Source: Tsukamurella conjunctivitidis (GTDB taxonomy: Bacteria; Actinomycetota; Actinomycetes; Mycobacteriales; Mycobacteriaceae). From it: 64,000 nucleotides of DNA. The translations under genes were made by a program, and so were the position numbers. Below the pieces are notes generated by a model, which worked only from the letters and a program-made list of their open reading frames with translations, was not told the origin of the DNA and did not search any database. Where the stretch lies: positions 36,041 to 100,040 of the forward strand of contig NZ_VIGX01000014.1 of NCBI RefSeq assembly GCF_007858475.1. Reading direction: 5' to 3'. Position 1 is the stretch's first letter. Each line of letters starts with the position of its first letter. This document shows positions 41,930-49,609 of this stretch, in pieces.

Positions 41930-43075
41930 CTATACCCCAGGGGAATTCGCGTTCCGCCCCGCCTCAGTGGCGATATACCGCGTGGGCTGAAGACGCCCGT
42001 TCTCGTCGTGCTGACGCACACCCTGCTCGACATACCCGGCCTTCCGCAGGGACCTCACTGCGCGCTTCAACTTGTCATCGGTGAGCCCTGCGGCCTTCAT
42101 CGCCGCCTCCCGCGTCAACCCGGTGGGCTCTCCGACGAGGGCAGCCAGCAGCGTCAGGGCGTCGTCGTTCACCTCTTCGCGGTCGGCCTCGCTCATCGGC
42201 TGCGTCGACTCATCACCGATCTTGTCGGCATGGAGGTCGGCGACGGTCACGGCGTACTTCCCGCGATACTCGGCGACGGGGATCTTCACGCCGAGCGCAT
42301 CCACCAGATGCGCCCGGAGCGAGTACCGCAACGCCGGCTGATTACGCGGTAGGAGGTTGTTCTTCACCACGCCCACAGCGAGATCGCTTTCGCCCTGTGC
42401 GACGGCCAGCAGGACGCTCCGCGCCTTCTTCGCGTACTCGCGCGAGAAGCCCATGGCTGCCCGGACACTGCCCGACGTGTCGGCGTTCGTGTGCGCGATC
42501 CCCAGCGTGGCGAATCCTCCAGCCCGCGAGGCACGGTTCCATGCGGTGAGCATCTGAATCACGGCCCCGGTCTCCATTCGTGGTGCGAGATCATTGATGC
42601 TGTCCACCACTACCAGTGCCACAGGGTGCTCGGAGTCGGCCACATTCTTCGCGTACTCGGCGATCACACCTGGCGTCGTCGTCGTCTGCTCGAAGTCATC
42701 GTCGTCCTCGGCAAGCACCGTGAGGAGTGAGCAGTCGGCCCCGGCCAGCTCCAGACGGGCGCGCGTCATCGTAGTGATGTCTTCCTCGGTGGCGATCCAC
42801 ACGACACGCCTACCTGTCCTGGTGACCTCGGCGGCGATATGAATTGCCCACGCGGACTTCCCGATTCCCTCGTCACCATATAGATGGTTGTAGGCGTTGG
42901 AGACGATCATTCCGGGTACGGCCCACTTCGGCGGCTCCGCTGCTGGGGCACTACTGAGGGGCAGGAAGCGCACACCGTCGATCTTCACTTCCCCGGCTCG
43001 GGGATGCTCGGGGTCGATGATGTTGCCGTTGCCGTCGACAATCCAGCCGTCGTCGTTGCGGTCGGCTCCGATCAT
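41930..43075 (-). CDS. RecA-like P-loop ATPase, RepA/DnaB-type, with C-terminal winged helix
   Basis: A 381-residue protein. Residues 1-50 are linker. Walker A is HLYGDEGIGKSAWA near 70, strand 2 has VVWIATEED, Walker B is VALVVVDSIND near 150, and GIAHTNAD near 195 is a sensor-like motif. Residues about 300-370 form a winged helix (TGLTREAAMKAAGLTDDKLKRAVRSLRKAGYVEQG). The AAA_25/RepA hexameric helicase group has this core. ATG overlaps the stop of the small gene upstream (ATGA). It is probably the replication helicase of the element, acting at the adjacent repeats. Confidence 0.7.
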   Translation of the reverse strand: MIGADRNDDGWIVDGNGNIIDPEHPRAGEVKIDGVRFLPLSSAPAAEPPKWAVPGMIVSNAYNHLYGDEGIGKSAWAIHIAAEVTRTGRRVVWIATEEDITTMTRARLELAGADCSLLTVLAEDDDDFEQTTTTPGVIAEYAKNVADSEHPVALVVVDSINDLAPRMETGAVIQMLTAWNRASRAGGFATLGIAHTNADTSGSVRAAMGFSREYAKKARSVLLAVAQGESDLAVGVVKNNLLPRNQPALRYSLRAHLVDALGVKIPVAEYRGKYAVTVADLHADKIGDESTQPMSEADREEVNDDALTLLAALVGEPTGLTREAAMKAAGLTDDKLKRAVRSLRKAGYVEQGVRQHDENGRLQPTRYIATEAGRNANSPGV

Positions 43076-43215
43076 GCGCGGCCCTCGCGGATCGCGAGCA
43101 GCTCTTCGATGAGCATGTTGAGCTTGTCGGAATTGAGGAAGACGAGCCGCCTACCGTCGATTCTGATCACTGCGCCCGGGGCGTTACGGCGTGGTTCAAC
43201 ACTGAAGCAAAGCAT
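43072..43215 (-). CDS. 47-residue leader-gene product
   Basis: AAAGGA lies 7 bases before the ATG at 43215. It encodes MLCFSVEPRRNAPGAVIRI, then DGRRLVFLNSDKLNMLIEELLAI, a beta hairpin and helix. It is coupled to the ATPase gene by ATGA and is the first gene after a hairpin. The frame is open farther upstream through the hairpin, which is unlikely to be translated. Confidence 0.5.
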   Translation of the reverse strand: MLCFSVEPRRNAPGAVIRIDGRRLVFLNSDKLNMLIEELLAIREGRA

Positions 43216-43237
43216 AGGGGATTCCTTTGGAATGCGA

Positions 43238-43269
43238 AAGGGCCGCAACCCGATTCGGCTGCGACCCTT
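43238..43269 (-). terminator. Hairpin upstream of the ATPase operon
   Basis: AAGGGCCGCA (43238-43247) pairs with TGCGACCCTT (43260-43269), with one mismatch and an inner CCG/CGG extension. On the minus strand CTTTCGC follows. It sits about 20 bases before the first start codon, like the hairpin at 41162, and may be an attenuator or start-associated structure, not a full stop. Confidence 0.45.
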
Positions 43270-43460
43270 GATTTGAATGCGCACTATCGGCGCGGTAGTG
43301 GTGTTCTCGAAAACACCTTCTCTTTAATCTTACCATGTGATCCTGGTAGCGAGATCAATATCCAGGACACTTGTCAATAGGTTGGCGGATAATGTGAGCA
43401 ATCCAATATTCACGTCGGGGCGTCCACCCCTCTCGTTCACCCCGACGCACACTCAAAGCC

Positions 43461-43760
43461 ATGAGCCACGAGTACCGCATCACAGCCGTCCACCTCGAAC
43501 CCACGAACTCCCAGCGATTCGAACACATCACAGCCGTAATGGCCGCACGAGTCCACAGCGGAGAGTCCGTCCAGGATGACGAGCGTGAGCGGTCACTACA
43601 GACCATCCTCAACTGGATCGCCCTCGGGCACACGTTCTACTGCCGCAGCAAGAGCGGCAGAGCCGACGTTGTCGCTTATCCCAAGGGCGCGCCCCGCTAC
43701 ATCCGAACCGTCCGCGACGGCACGGAGTCGAACAACCTGCTGGAACTGCGCCGGTTCTGA
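43461..43760 (+). CDS. DUF3892-family protein
   Basis: A 99-residue protein with the DUF3892 pattern: EYRITAVHLEP at the start, FEHITAVMAARV, a central IALGHTFYCRS strand and a terminal YIRTVRDGTESNNLLELRRF. These small proteins occur in chromosomes and phages and have no proven role. It is divergent from the ATPase operon. Confidence 0.65.
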   Translation: MSHEYRITAVHLEPTNSQRFEHITAVMAARVHSGESVQDDERERSLQTILNWIALGHTFYCRSKSGRADVVAYPKGAPRYIRTVRDGTESNNLLELRRF

Positions 43761-43867
43761 TCCCACCGCCTACGCCGCCGACCGTCCCGCCTACTTGCAG
43801 TCGAAGGCGAACGGCGTTCTCAATGACAATCTGCTGTCGCTTCCGGAGGTCGATCTACGATAGTCGG

Positions 43868-44266
43868 GTGAGCAGGAGCATCGAAGTAGCGCTGTATGTT
43901 GTCGGCGGTGTCCTGCTGGCGGTCGGCATTGCGTTAGTTGCCTGGGACGCGCACAAGAGTCGGGTCTCCTTCCACAATCTCATGAATTCCCTTCAAGTGA
44001 ACTACGACTCCGACACTGATGAGATCGAGAAGCTGAAAAGCGACATCGAACAGGCCAGAGCTGGACCGCATGGCGAGTTGGTGGCGCAACTCGTGCACCT
44101 TCACGGCAGACCTCAGTACATCGGAAACAGCCTGTATAGGCGCGTAGCGTCTCTTTACGATTACGCGAACGAGAATCGCCCCAGTCAGCTCTACCTGGTT
44201 GGGCCAGCCCTGAGCGCTGTGGGGACCGTGCTTACGGTGGTTGCGTCGGTCTCAAGTCTCTACTGA
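43868..44266 (+). CDS. Membrane protein of the element
   Basis: A 132-residue protein from a GTG at 43868, chosen over an in-frame ATG 15 codons upstream that has no ribosome site. A membrane helix lies at about 6-26, a soluble helical part with KLKSDIEQARAGPHGELVAQL in the middle, and a second helix at about 110-130 at the very end. No family was recognised. It is convergent with the topoisomerase-like gene. Confidence 0.5.
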   Translation: MSRSIEVALYVVGGVLLAVGIALVAWDAHKSRVSFHNLMNSLQVNYDSDTDEIEKLKSDIEQARAGPHGELVAQLVHLHGRPQYIGNSLYRRVASLYDYANENRPSQLYLVGPALSAVGTVLTVVASVSSLY

Positions 44267-44312
44267 TGAGGCTGCAGCTCGGCCCGCCTCAGCGGTATAC
44301 GGCACTAGGCCG

Positions 44313-45257
44313 TTATCCCGCGAGCGACACGAGAACCTCTCGATCATCAGCCTGCTCCGCCAGCACCTCCTCCATCAGGTCCACGTCGAGCCAGTCCATC
44401 AACTTCCGGCGAAGGAGATCCCGCACAGCCGACGAAGGCAGCGCGTCCACCTCCACCGACGGCCCGAACTCGAGGGCCTTGCGCGCCTGCGCCGCCGACT
44501 TCCCCTTGACCTTCGTCGGGCGAGTAATGAGGCCGAACTCCTCGATCTGCGCCGGGGTGACCGCGAGTCGCTCGAACATGAGGTCTTCGCGGTCCATTCC
44601 CATGTCTTCGGCGAACTCGGTCAGCTTTCGTCGGGTGTGCTCCCACGCGTGCACTCCGTCAGGATCGTGGTCCCCGAGCTGATAGACGACTGTCGGCTTG
44701 TTCACCGCCGCCATGTCTTCGGCAGCCTCGTACAGGAACGTCTCAGAGGCGTATCCGCGAGCCACGTACATCGGCACTGCTAGGTCGCTGGTCACTGGCC
44801 ACAGCACACCCTTCATTGCATCCTTCTCGACCCACACCTCTGCCCGGTAGTCCTGGTCGATCCACAGGTCTCTACGGAACCGGTGCGCCGACGATCGCAT
44901 GAAGTGCCCCAGACTGCCCCACGTCTGCGGGCGCGACACGAACCGGGTTCCGTCTGCGATCCAGTTGTACGGCAGGTCGTCCGATCTGCGGAGCTTGAGG
45001 CACTGCCGCTGAACGACGGCGTAGCCGCTCTCGTCTTTCGGCACCAGCGGACGGCCTGCGTCGTTGACCAAACCGAGTGAGACAACCCGGTAGAAGACGC
45101 CACGGATGGTGACCGGGGCCTCGGCCTCCGCGACCTTGAGGATTGCAGCATTGATGCACGCGAGATCAGCGTTGGTGCGCCGGTACCGGGCCTTTATCGG
45201 ACTAGTCTCGTAAGCCTCCTCGTCGACGTGCATGTCGAGCGAGCCCGTCGTCGTCAC
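44313..45257 (-). CDS. Topoisomerase VI A subunit-like protein (stand-alone, Mini-A type)
   Basis: A 314-residue protein. The N-terminal winged-helix part has VTIRGVFYRVVSLGL, which resembles the TopVIA/Spo11 motif that carries the catalytic tyrosine (here Tyr near 60). The Toprim domain is clear: VEKDAMKGVL (metal-binding Glu near 140) and QLGDHDPDG (D-x-D-x-x-G near 195). The end, VEVDALPSSAVRDLLRRKLMDWLD, copies the TopVIA C-terminal E-x-DALPP region. No B subunit is in the window. Stand-alone A-like proteins are known from mobile elements. It may nick, cleave or join element DNA. Confidence 0.65.
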   Translation of the reverse strand: MTTTGSLDMHVDEEAYETSPIKARYRRTNADLACINAAILKVAEAEAPVTIRGVFYRVVSLGLVNDAGRPLVPKDESGYAVVQRQCLKLRRSDDLPYNWIADGTRFVSRPQTWGSLGHFMRSSAHRFRRDLWIDQDYRAEVWVEKDAMKGVLWPVTSDLAVPMYVARGYASETFLYEAAEDMAAVNKPTVVYQLGDHDPDGVHAWEHTRRKLTEFAEDMGMDREDLMFERLAVTPAQIEEFGLITRPTKVKGKSAAQARKALEFGPSVEVDALPSSAVRDLLRRKLMDWLDVDLMEEVLAEQADDREVLVSLAG

Positions 45258-45385
45258 GCCTCCACCTCCTGCAGCCCACGCCCGCCCGTCGCCAGCAGCC
45301 GGCGCAGCTCCGCCAGTTGCGCAGCCGTCAGTTTGGGTGCCCGCGCCAGCACCTCCACCGCCGTCCCGTTCTCGGTCTCGATCAT
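45254..45385 (-). CDS. 43-residue peptide coupled to the topoisomerase-like gene
   Basis: AAGGAG lies 6 bases before the ATG at 45385. It encodes MIETENGTAVEVLARAPKLT, followed by an amphipathic helix AAQLAELRRLLATGG. Its stop overlaps the GTG of the topoisomerase-like gene (GTGA), so it may be a co-factor or just a leader. Confidence 0.45.
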   Translation of the reverse strand: MIETENGTAVEVLARAPKLTAAQLAELRRLLATGGRGLQEVEA

Positions 45386-45493
45386 CACGCTCTCCTTGGT
45401 CTCCGCCCCGCCGCTCGGTGCGATGGGACGAAAACTACGACCACCTCCGCCATGCCATACGATTCCTACGATTCGCCTGGTAGAGTGGCCTAC
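45386..45493. promoter_or_regulatory. Divergent control region
   Basis: This 108-base gap separates the topoisomerase-like operon (minus) and the HTH gene (plus). A direct repeat ACGATTC-CT-ACGATTC (45456-45471 region) lies in it. It is the natural place for a regulator such as the adjacent HTH protein to act. No firm promoter was assigned. Confidence 0.3.
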
Positions 45494-45811
45494 ATGCCGC
45501 ACCCGCTCCGCACGAGCCACACTGAAGAGATCGTCGCCCTGCAGCGCGCGATCGAAGGCCTCGTGCATGCGGAACTCCGAGACGAACGAGACAGCGAATT
45601 CATGCGTGAGGCGATGTCAGTGCTCGCGTTCAAGCTCGCACAGACGCCAGACGCTCGCGTCGATGTGTTCGCGCTGCGACGGGCGGGCTGGACAAACCAG
45701 AGGATCGCTGATCTCGTGGGATGCACCGAAGGCAACATTCGACGAATCATCAAGCGCGGACCAAGTCCACGCAGCGCAGAGGACGACCTTCGAGGAGAGA
45801 GCGAGTGGTGA
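45494..45811 (+). CDS. Helix-turn-helix protein, possible repressor or directionality factor
   Basis: About 105 residues from the ATG at 45494; an ATG at 45452 would add 14 residues. The first half is helical and acidic. The second has VFALRRAGWTNQRIADLVGCTEGNIRRIIKRG, a sigma-region-4/Trp-repressor-like helix-turn-helix. It ends 3 bases before the convergent recombinase stop. Such a gene beside a serine integrase may control excision. This is inferred from position. Confidence 0.5.
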   Translation: MPHPLRTSHTEEIVALQRAIEGLVHAELRDERDSEFMREAMSVLAFKLAQTPDARVDVFALRRAGWTNQRIADLVGCTEGNIRRIIKRGPSPRSAEDDLRGESEW

Positions 45812-45813
45812 CC

Positions 45814-47175
45814 CTATCTCCACTCGATCGCAATTCGACCTGACATCGGCCCCCGACGCTCAAACCGCAAGATCCGCACCACCATCAACGCCTTAATCAC
45901 CTGCGAGCGAACAGCTGGTGTCAGCGACTTCCATTGTTCAGCAACATCATCGGCGAACAGCAGCTCTGCGAGAGGCGAGCGTTCCGATTCCGCTGCCAGC
46001 TTTCGATCCACCGCCGCCAGTTGCTCCCGAAGACGACCAGAGGACCTGCGGAATTGCTCGACACTGAGGTCGCCTGCATCCAACATGTCGACCCGCTCCG
46101 CAAGAGCCGAATCGAGCCGATCCCGCTCCGCCCTCAACGCTCCTGCATCGCCACCGCCGCGACCGGCGAACGCCTCAACAGCGTCCGGCATCGACAACCT
46201 TCCGATCACCAGCTCATCCACGAACTCGTCAACCGATGACTTCTTGGCGCTCAAGTGCGTTGACTTCGAGCACTTGTAGGAACGTCCCACTTCGCTCTTG
46301 ACGGTGTTCACCGTCGCCCCGCATACGCCGCACAGGTATGCTCCGCCGACACCCTGATGGGCGATCTCGTAGCTGGTCGTAGTCGTCCTCGCGGGGTCTC
46401 GCAGAATCGCGACGACGGCCCGCCAATCATCCTCCGAGATAATCCCCGGCCATTGTGCCTTTCCCGCGTCGTCGGTGCTGCGCCCATTGATCGGAACTAG
46501 GCCCGCAACACGAGGGGTGAGCAGGATGTGTCTGATCGTCGATACCCGCCACTGGTGCCCGCGAGCCGTCACGTGCCCGCGGTCGTTCCAGTCCATCGTC
46601 AGTCGCCGCAGACTGCCGCCGCCAAGTACGTGCGCCGCCGCTTCCCGAACCAACACCGCCTCCGACTCCCGGATCGTCAGACCGTCCTTCTCGTAGCCGA
46701 ATGGCCGTGGTCCACCCCGATAGCCGCCCTGCGCGAGAGTCTCGGCCTTCGCGCGCTTGACCCGCTCGGCCATCCTTGCGGTCTCGTGCTTTGCGACCGA
46801 CGCCAAAATCTCGGCCTGGAGGATGCCTGAGGCGGTCGTTAGATCGATCTCCCCCGCCTTCACGGTGCGGATCGCGACGTTGTTGGCTTTCGCGACCTCG
46901 ATAAGCGAACCCAGGTCTTCGAGCCGCCGGTACGCGCGGTCTGGGTGCCAGAACAGGAGTCCGCCGTACGCGCCGGAGGACAGCAGGTCGATAAGCCGTA
47001 CGAACGCAGGACGAGGCCTACTCTTGGTGGCGGAGACGTCGTTGTCCACGAGGACGTCCGCAACGTCCCATCCGAGGGAGGCGGCCAGCTCGCGACAGTC
47101 CGCCTCTTGTCGCTGGACGCCGGCGTGCTCGCCGGATCGATCGCGGGAGATTCGGCAGTAGATCAGGGCCTGCAT
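45814..47175 (-). CDS. Large serine recombinase (integrase) of the element
   Basis: A 453-residue serine integrase. The catalytic domain (1-140) has ALIYCRISRDRSGEHAGVQRQ with the nucleophile Ser10 and Arg8, and FWHPDRAYRRLEDL and TASGILQAEILASVAKHE. The recombinase domain (about 150-260) starts GGPRPFGYE. A zinc ribbon follows (YLCGVCG ... SYKCSKSTHL), then a coiled-coil region (about 345-400) typical of large serine integrases. The start codon is 24 bases from the attR core, the usual gene-next-to-att arrangement. It would integrate attP into the eccA attB, and excision should need a directionality factor. Confidence 0.9.
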   Translation of the reverse strand: MQALIYCRISRDRSGEHAGVQRQEADCRELAASLGWDVADVLVDNDVSATKSRPRPAFVRLIDLLSSGAYGGLLFWHPDRAYRRLEDLGSLIEVAKANNVAIRTVKAGEIDLTTASGILQAEILASVAKHETARMAERVKRAKAETLAQGGYRGGPRPFGYEKDGLTIRESEAVLVREAAAHVLGGGSLRRLTMDWNDRGHVTARGHQWRVSTIRHILLTPRVAGLVPINGRSTDDAGKAQWPGIISEDDWRAVVAILRDPARTTTTSYEIAHQGVGGAYLCGVCGATVNTVKSEVGRSYKCSKSTHLSAKKSSVDEFVDELVIGRLSMPDAVEAFAGRGGGDAGALRAERDRLDSALAERVDMLDAGDLSVEQFRRSSGRLREQLAAVDRKLAAESERSPLAELLFADDVAEQWKSLTPAVRSQVIKALMVVRILRFERRGPMSGRIAIEWR

Positions 47176-47177
47176 CG

Positions 47178-47207
47178 ACTGAGTGTAACTTGACTTAATG
47201 ACGAGGC
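47178..47207. other. attR of the integrative element
   Basis: ACTGAGT (47178-47184) lies 15 bases before the core GACGAGGC (47200-47207), mirror-image to the attL side. After the core the eccA frame continues as CCTACACGCTGG (Ala-Tyr-Thr-Leu). Confidence 0.7.
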
Positions 47208-47721
47208 CTACACGCTGGTGCAGGAGGGGCTGACGGGCGGCGACGCCTTCGGGCAGGAGGCGATCGACACCCTGCTCGCGCGGATGGAGAACGACCGCGA
47301 CCGCCTGGTGGTGATCGTGGCGGGCTACGACACCGAGATCGACCGCTTCCTGGGCTCGAACGAGGGCTTGGCCTCGCGGTTCGCGCGCCGCATCCGGTTC
47401 CCCGGCTACAGCCCGGGCGAGCTCGCCGAGATCGGGGCCGCGATGGCCCGGTCCCGGGACGCCCTGCTCACGGGCGCGGCGGCGGAGGTGCTGGAGACCT
47501 GCTGCGCCGGCGTCGCCGACCGGCTGGACCGCCTGGGCAACGGCCGGTTCGTGCGCAACGTCATCGAGGCGGCCGAGGAGGAGCGGGAGCTACGGCTCAT
47601 GGACTCGGGCCTGGATCTGGCCGGCGTCGACGAGTCCGTGCTCATGCGGATCGAGGCCGCGGACATGGCCCGCGCGCTCGACGGTGTGCTCGGCGCCGCG
47701 GTCCGAGGTGCCGCGGTCTAG
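47200..47721 (+). pseudogene. eccA: eccA 3' fragment
   Basis: In frame with the 5' fragment at the shared core, this codes for [43 protein letters not shown], the strand and sensor-1 part of the EccA AAA+ domain, then [19 protein letters not shown] with the arginine finger. The helical lid follows. It has no start of its own in good context (a GTG at 47218 lacks a ribosome site), so it is probably silent while the element is integrated. It ends overlapping the convergent dehydratase gene by 4 bases. Confidence 0.85.
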
Positions 47722-48248
47722 CGGGAGCCCGCGACGTTCGCGGCGTAGTCGTCGCTGCTCGACGGCCCGGTGCCGGTCATCATCACCTCGTCGGCGAGCC
47801 GGTCGGCCGCCGCGAAGTCGATTCCGGTCTCGCGCTGGCTGTGCACCAGGAAGATCTCCGCATCGATCGAGGGCTCCTCGCCGACGTAGACCATGCACTC
47901 GACCACGATGAGGTCGGTCTCCGCCTTCACGATGTGCGAGGTGAGCCGCACGCCGAGGCTGAGCACGTCGCCCACGTGCAGCGGTCGCAGGTAGGTGAAG
48001 GACTGGCCGGCGTGCATGATCGCCGCGAGGTTGCACCCCGGGATCGCCTTGCCGACCACTGCGGACGCGGCCTGCAGCATGGGGGCGCCGAGCATGGTCG
48101 CCGGGACGGCCACGTCGTTCGGGAGGCGGCGGCTGACCGCGTAGGGGACGTCCCAGCTGCGGGTCGCGCGGGCGAAGGATCGCACCGTCTCCGCGCCGAT
48201 CTCGTATGCATCGGGGAACCACAGTTCCCATTCGTCGGCGACGGCCAC
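47718..48248 (-). CDS. MaoC-like/FAS1-type hotdog dehydratase
   Basis: A 176-residue hotdog protein of the MaoC N-terminal (FAS1-like dehydratase) type: [11 protein letters not shown], then [29 protein letters not shown]. The GTG at 48248 is chosen because CGAGGAG lies at good spacing. A GTG two codons upstream would overlap it. Single-domain members act with a second hotdog subunit in (R)-3-hydroxyacyl dehydration, as HadA-type proteins do. No partner is adjacent, and the pathway is unknown. Confidence 0.65.
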   Translation of the reverse strand: MAVADEWELWFPDAYEIGAETVRSFARATRSWDVPYAVSRRLPNDVAVPATMLGAPMLQAASAVVGKAIPGCNLAAIMHAGQSFTYLRPLHVGDVLSLGVRLTSHIVKAETDLIVVECMVYVGEEPSIDAEIFLVHSQRETGIDFAAADRLADEVMMTGTGPSSSDDYAANVAGSR

Positions 48249-48414
48249 GGTCACTCCTCGAGGGCTCTGCCCTCGTTTCACCTGTGGAGGGACGCTCAAG
48301 GATAACCACAGGTCGGGTGGGATCCCAAACACAGGACAGCCCACTGACAACACGACCTGTCAGATGGCCCTCACCTCGGTGACACGGCGGACGTTCCGCA
48401 CTAGCGTCGATGGC

Positions 48415-49566
48415 ATGTGGAGGACCAACTCACTGCGCGTCGCCGTCGTCGGCGCCGGCATCGGCGGGTTGGCGGTGGCCTCCGGCCTGCAGCGCGCCGG
48501 CGCCGAGGTGATCGTCCTCGAGCAGGCCGCCCGTTTCCTGCCCCGCGGCTCCGGCTTGACGCTGCTCTCCAACGGCTTCGCGGCCCTGCGCTCACTCGGC
48601 CTGGAGGAGCGGGTGCGCGAGGTCGTGGCCGACGGGCCGCCGTCCATCCCGTACGGCACCCGCCGCGCCGACGGCACCCGGCTCACCGAGTTCTCGCCCG
48701 ACACCCTCGCCGATCTCCGGGCCGTGGACCGCACCGACCTGCACAGGGCGCTGCTCCGGGACCTGGCACCCGACACCGTCCGGCCCGGAATCCGGGTGGA
48801 GGGGCTCAGCCGCGAGACCCTGGACCTCGGCCCCAGCGGCCTGCTCGAGGACTGGCACGTCCTGGTCGGCGCCGACGGCATCCGCAGCCGCGTGCGCGGT
48901 AGTCACGCCGGCGACCCGGGTGCCGCGTACTGCGGCTACGGCGCGTGGCGGGGCATCACCGCGACCCCCGTCGAGCTCGCCGACAGCGGCGAGAGCTTCG
49001 GCCGCGGCGAGCGCTTCGGGTACGTCCCGCTGCGGGACGGCCGCGTGTACTGGTTCGCGGTGCGCCCCGCGGCCGACGACGACCTGCCCGACCCAGGGGA
49101 GCTGCTGGAGCGCTACGGGGACTGGCACGATCCGATTCCCGCGCTGCTCGCCGCGACCGCCCCGGAGCGGATCGGCTACCAGGCCATCGAGCGGCTCGCG
49201 CATCCCCTGCGCACCTACTCGCGGGGCCCGGCGACGCTCGTCGGCGACGCCGCGCACGCCATGCCGCCCACTCTGGGGCAGGGCGCCAACCTGGCGCTGG
49301 AGGACGCGGCCGTCCTGGTGTCGCTGCTCCGGCCGATCGCGCGGGACCACGATCCGCGCGACATTCCCACCAAGCTCGCCGCCTACGACAAGGCCCGCCG
49401 GCCCCGCACGCAGTCGATCGCGCGGCAGGCCCACTTGATCGGCGCCGCGCTGCAGGCGCCCACGCCGATCCTCGCCCGCGGGCGCGACCTGGCGATGCGC
49501 GCCGCTCCGAATGCGCTCTTGGACCGGGTGTTCCGCAGCGCGCAGCGCTGGTCGCCGCCCGACTGA
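48415..49566 (+). CDS. FAD-dependent monooxygenase (PHBH/UbiH-like)
   Basis: A 383-residue class A flavoprotein monooxygenase. The FAD motif is RVAVVGAGIGGLAVASGL near residue 10, the DG motif is VLVGADGIRSRVR near 145, and the GD motif is LVGDAAHAMPPTLGQGANLALEDA near 280. The start at 48415 gives the usual short N-terminus. An in-frame ATG at 48364 would add 17 residues with no family match. It hydroxylates an unknown, probably aromatic, substrate with NAD(P)H and oxygen. It is transcribed alone and followed by a strong hairpin. Confidence 0.85.
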   Translation: MWRTNSLRVAVVGAGIGGLAVASGLQRAGAEVIVLEQAARFLPRGSGLTLLSNGFAALRSLGLEERVREVVADGPPSIPYGTRRADGTRLTEFSPDTLADLRAVDRTDLHRALLRDLAPDTVRPGIRVEGLSRETLDLGPSGLLEDWHVLVGADGIRSRVRGSHAGDPGAAYCGYGAWRGITATPVELADSGESFGRGERFGYVPLRDGRVYWFAVRPAADDDLPDPGELLERYGDWHDPIPALLAATAPERIGYQAIERLAHPLRTYSRGPATLVGDAAHAMPPTLGQGANLALEDAAVLVSLLRPIARDHDPRDIPTKLAAYDKARRPRTQSIARQAHLIGAALQAPTPILARGRDLAMRAAPNALLDRVFRSAQRWSPPD

Positions 49567-49609
49567 CGGCCGCCGCGCCCCGGGTGCGGGGCGCGGCGGC
49601 CGCCGTCAG
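49563..49609. terminator. Bidirectional hairpin between convergent genes
   Basis: CTGACGGC (49563-49570) pairs with GCCGTCAG (49602-49609), and inside it CCGCGCCCC pairs with GGGGCGCGG. The stem includes both stop codons and has a small bulge. Confidence 0.6.

Larger units (their letters stand above)
36161..47207. mobile_element. 11-kb serine-recombinase integrative element inserted in eccA (possible phage satellite)
   Basis: The element is bounded by the 8-base direct repeat GACGAGGC (36161-36168 and 47200-47207), and one copy plus the interior is 11,039 bp. It holds a large serine recombinase at the right end, a RecA-like ATPase beside iteron-like repeats, a TerS-like protein, a topoisomerase VI A-like protein, a ParB-like remnant, several HTH proteins and membrane proteins, and many genes under 100 codons with 4-base overlaps. 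No head, tail, portal or large terminase gene is seen. Base composition is visibly less GC-rich than the flanks, with AT-rich gaps. Confidence 0.88.

Noticed and set aside
36161-47207. A complete prophage
   Set aside because: No portal, capsid, tail, lysis or large terminase gene is present in the 11 kb.
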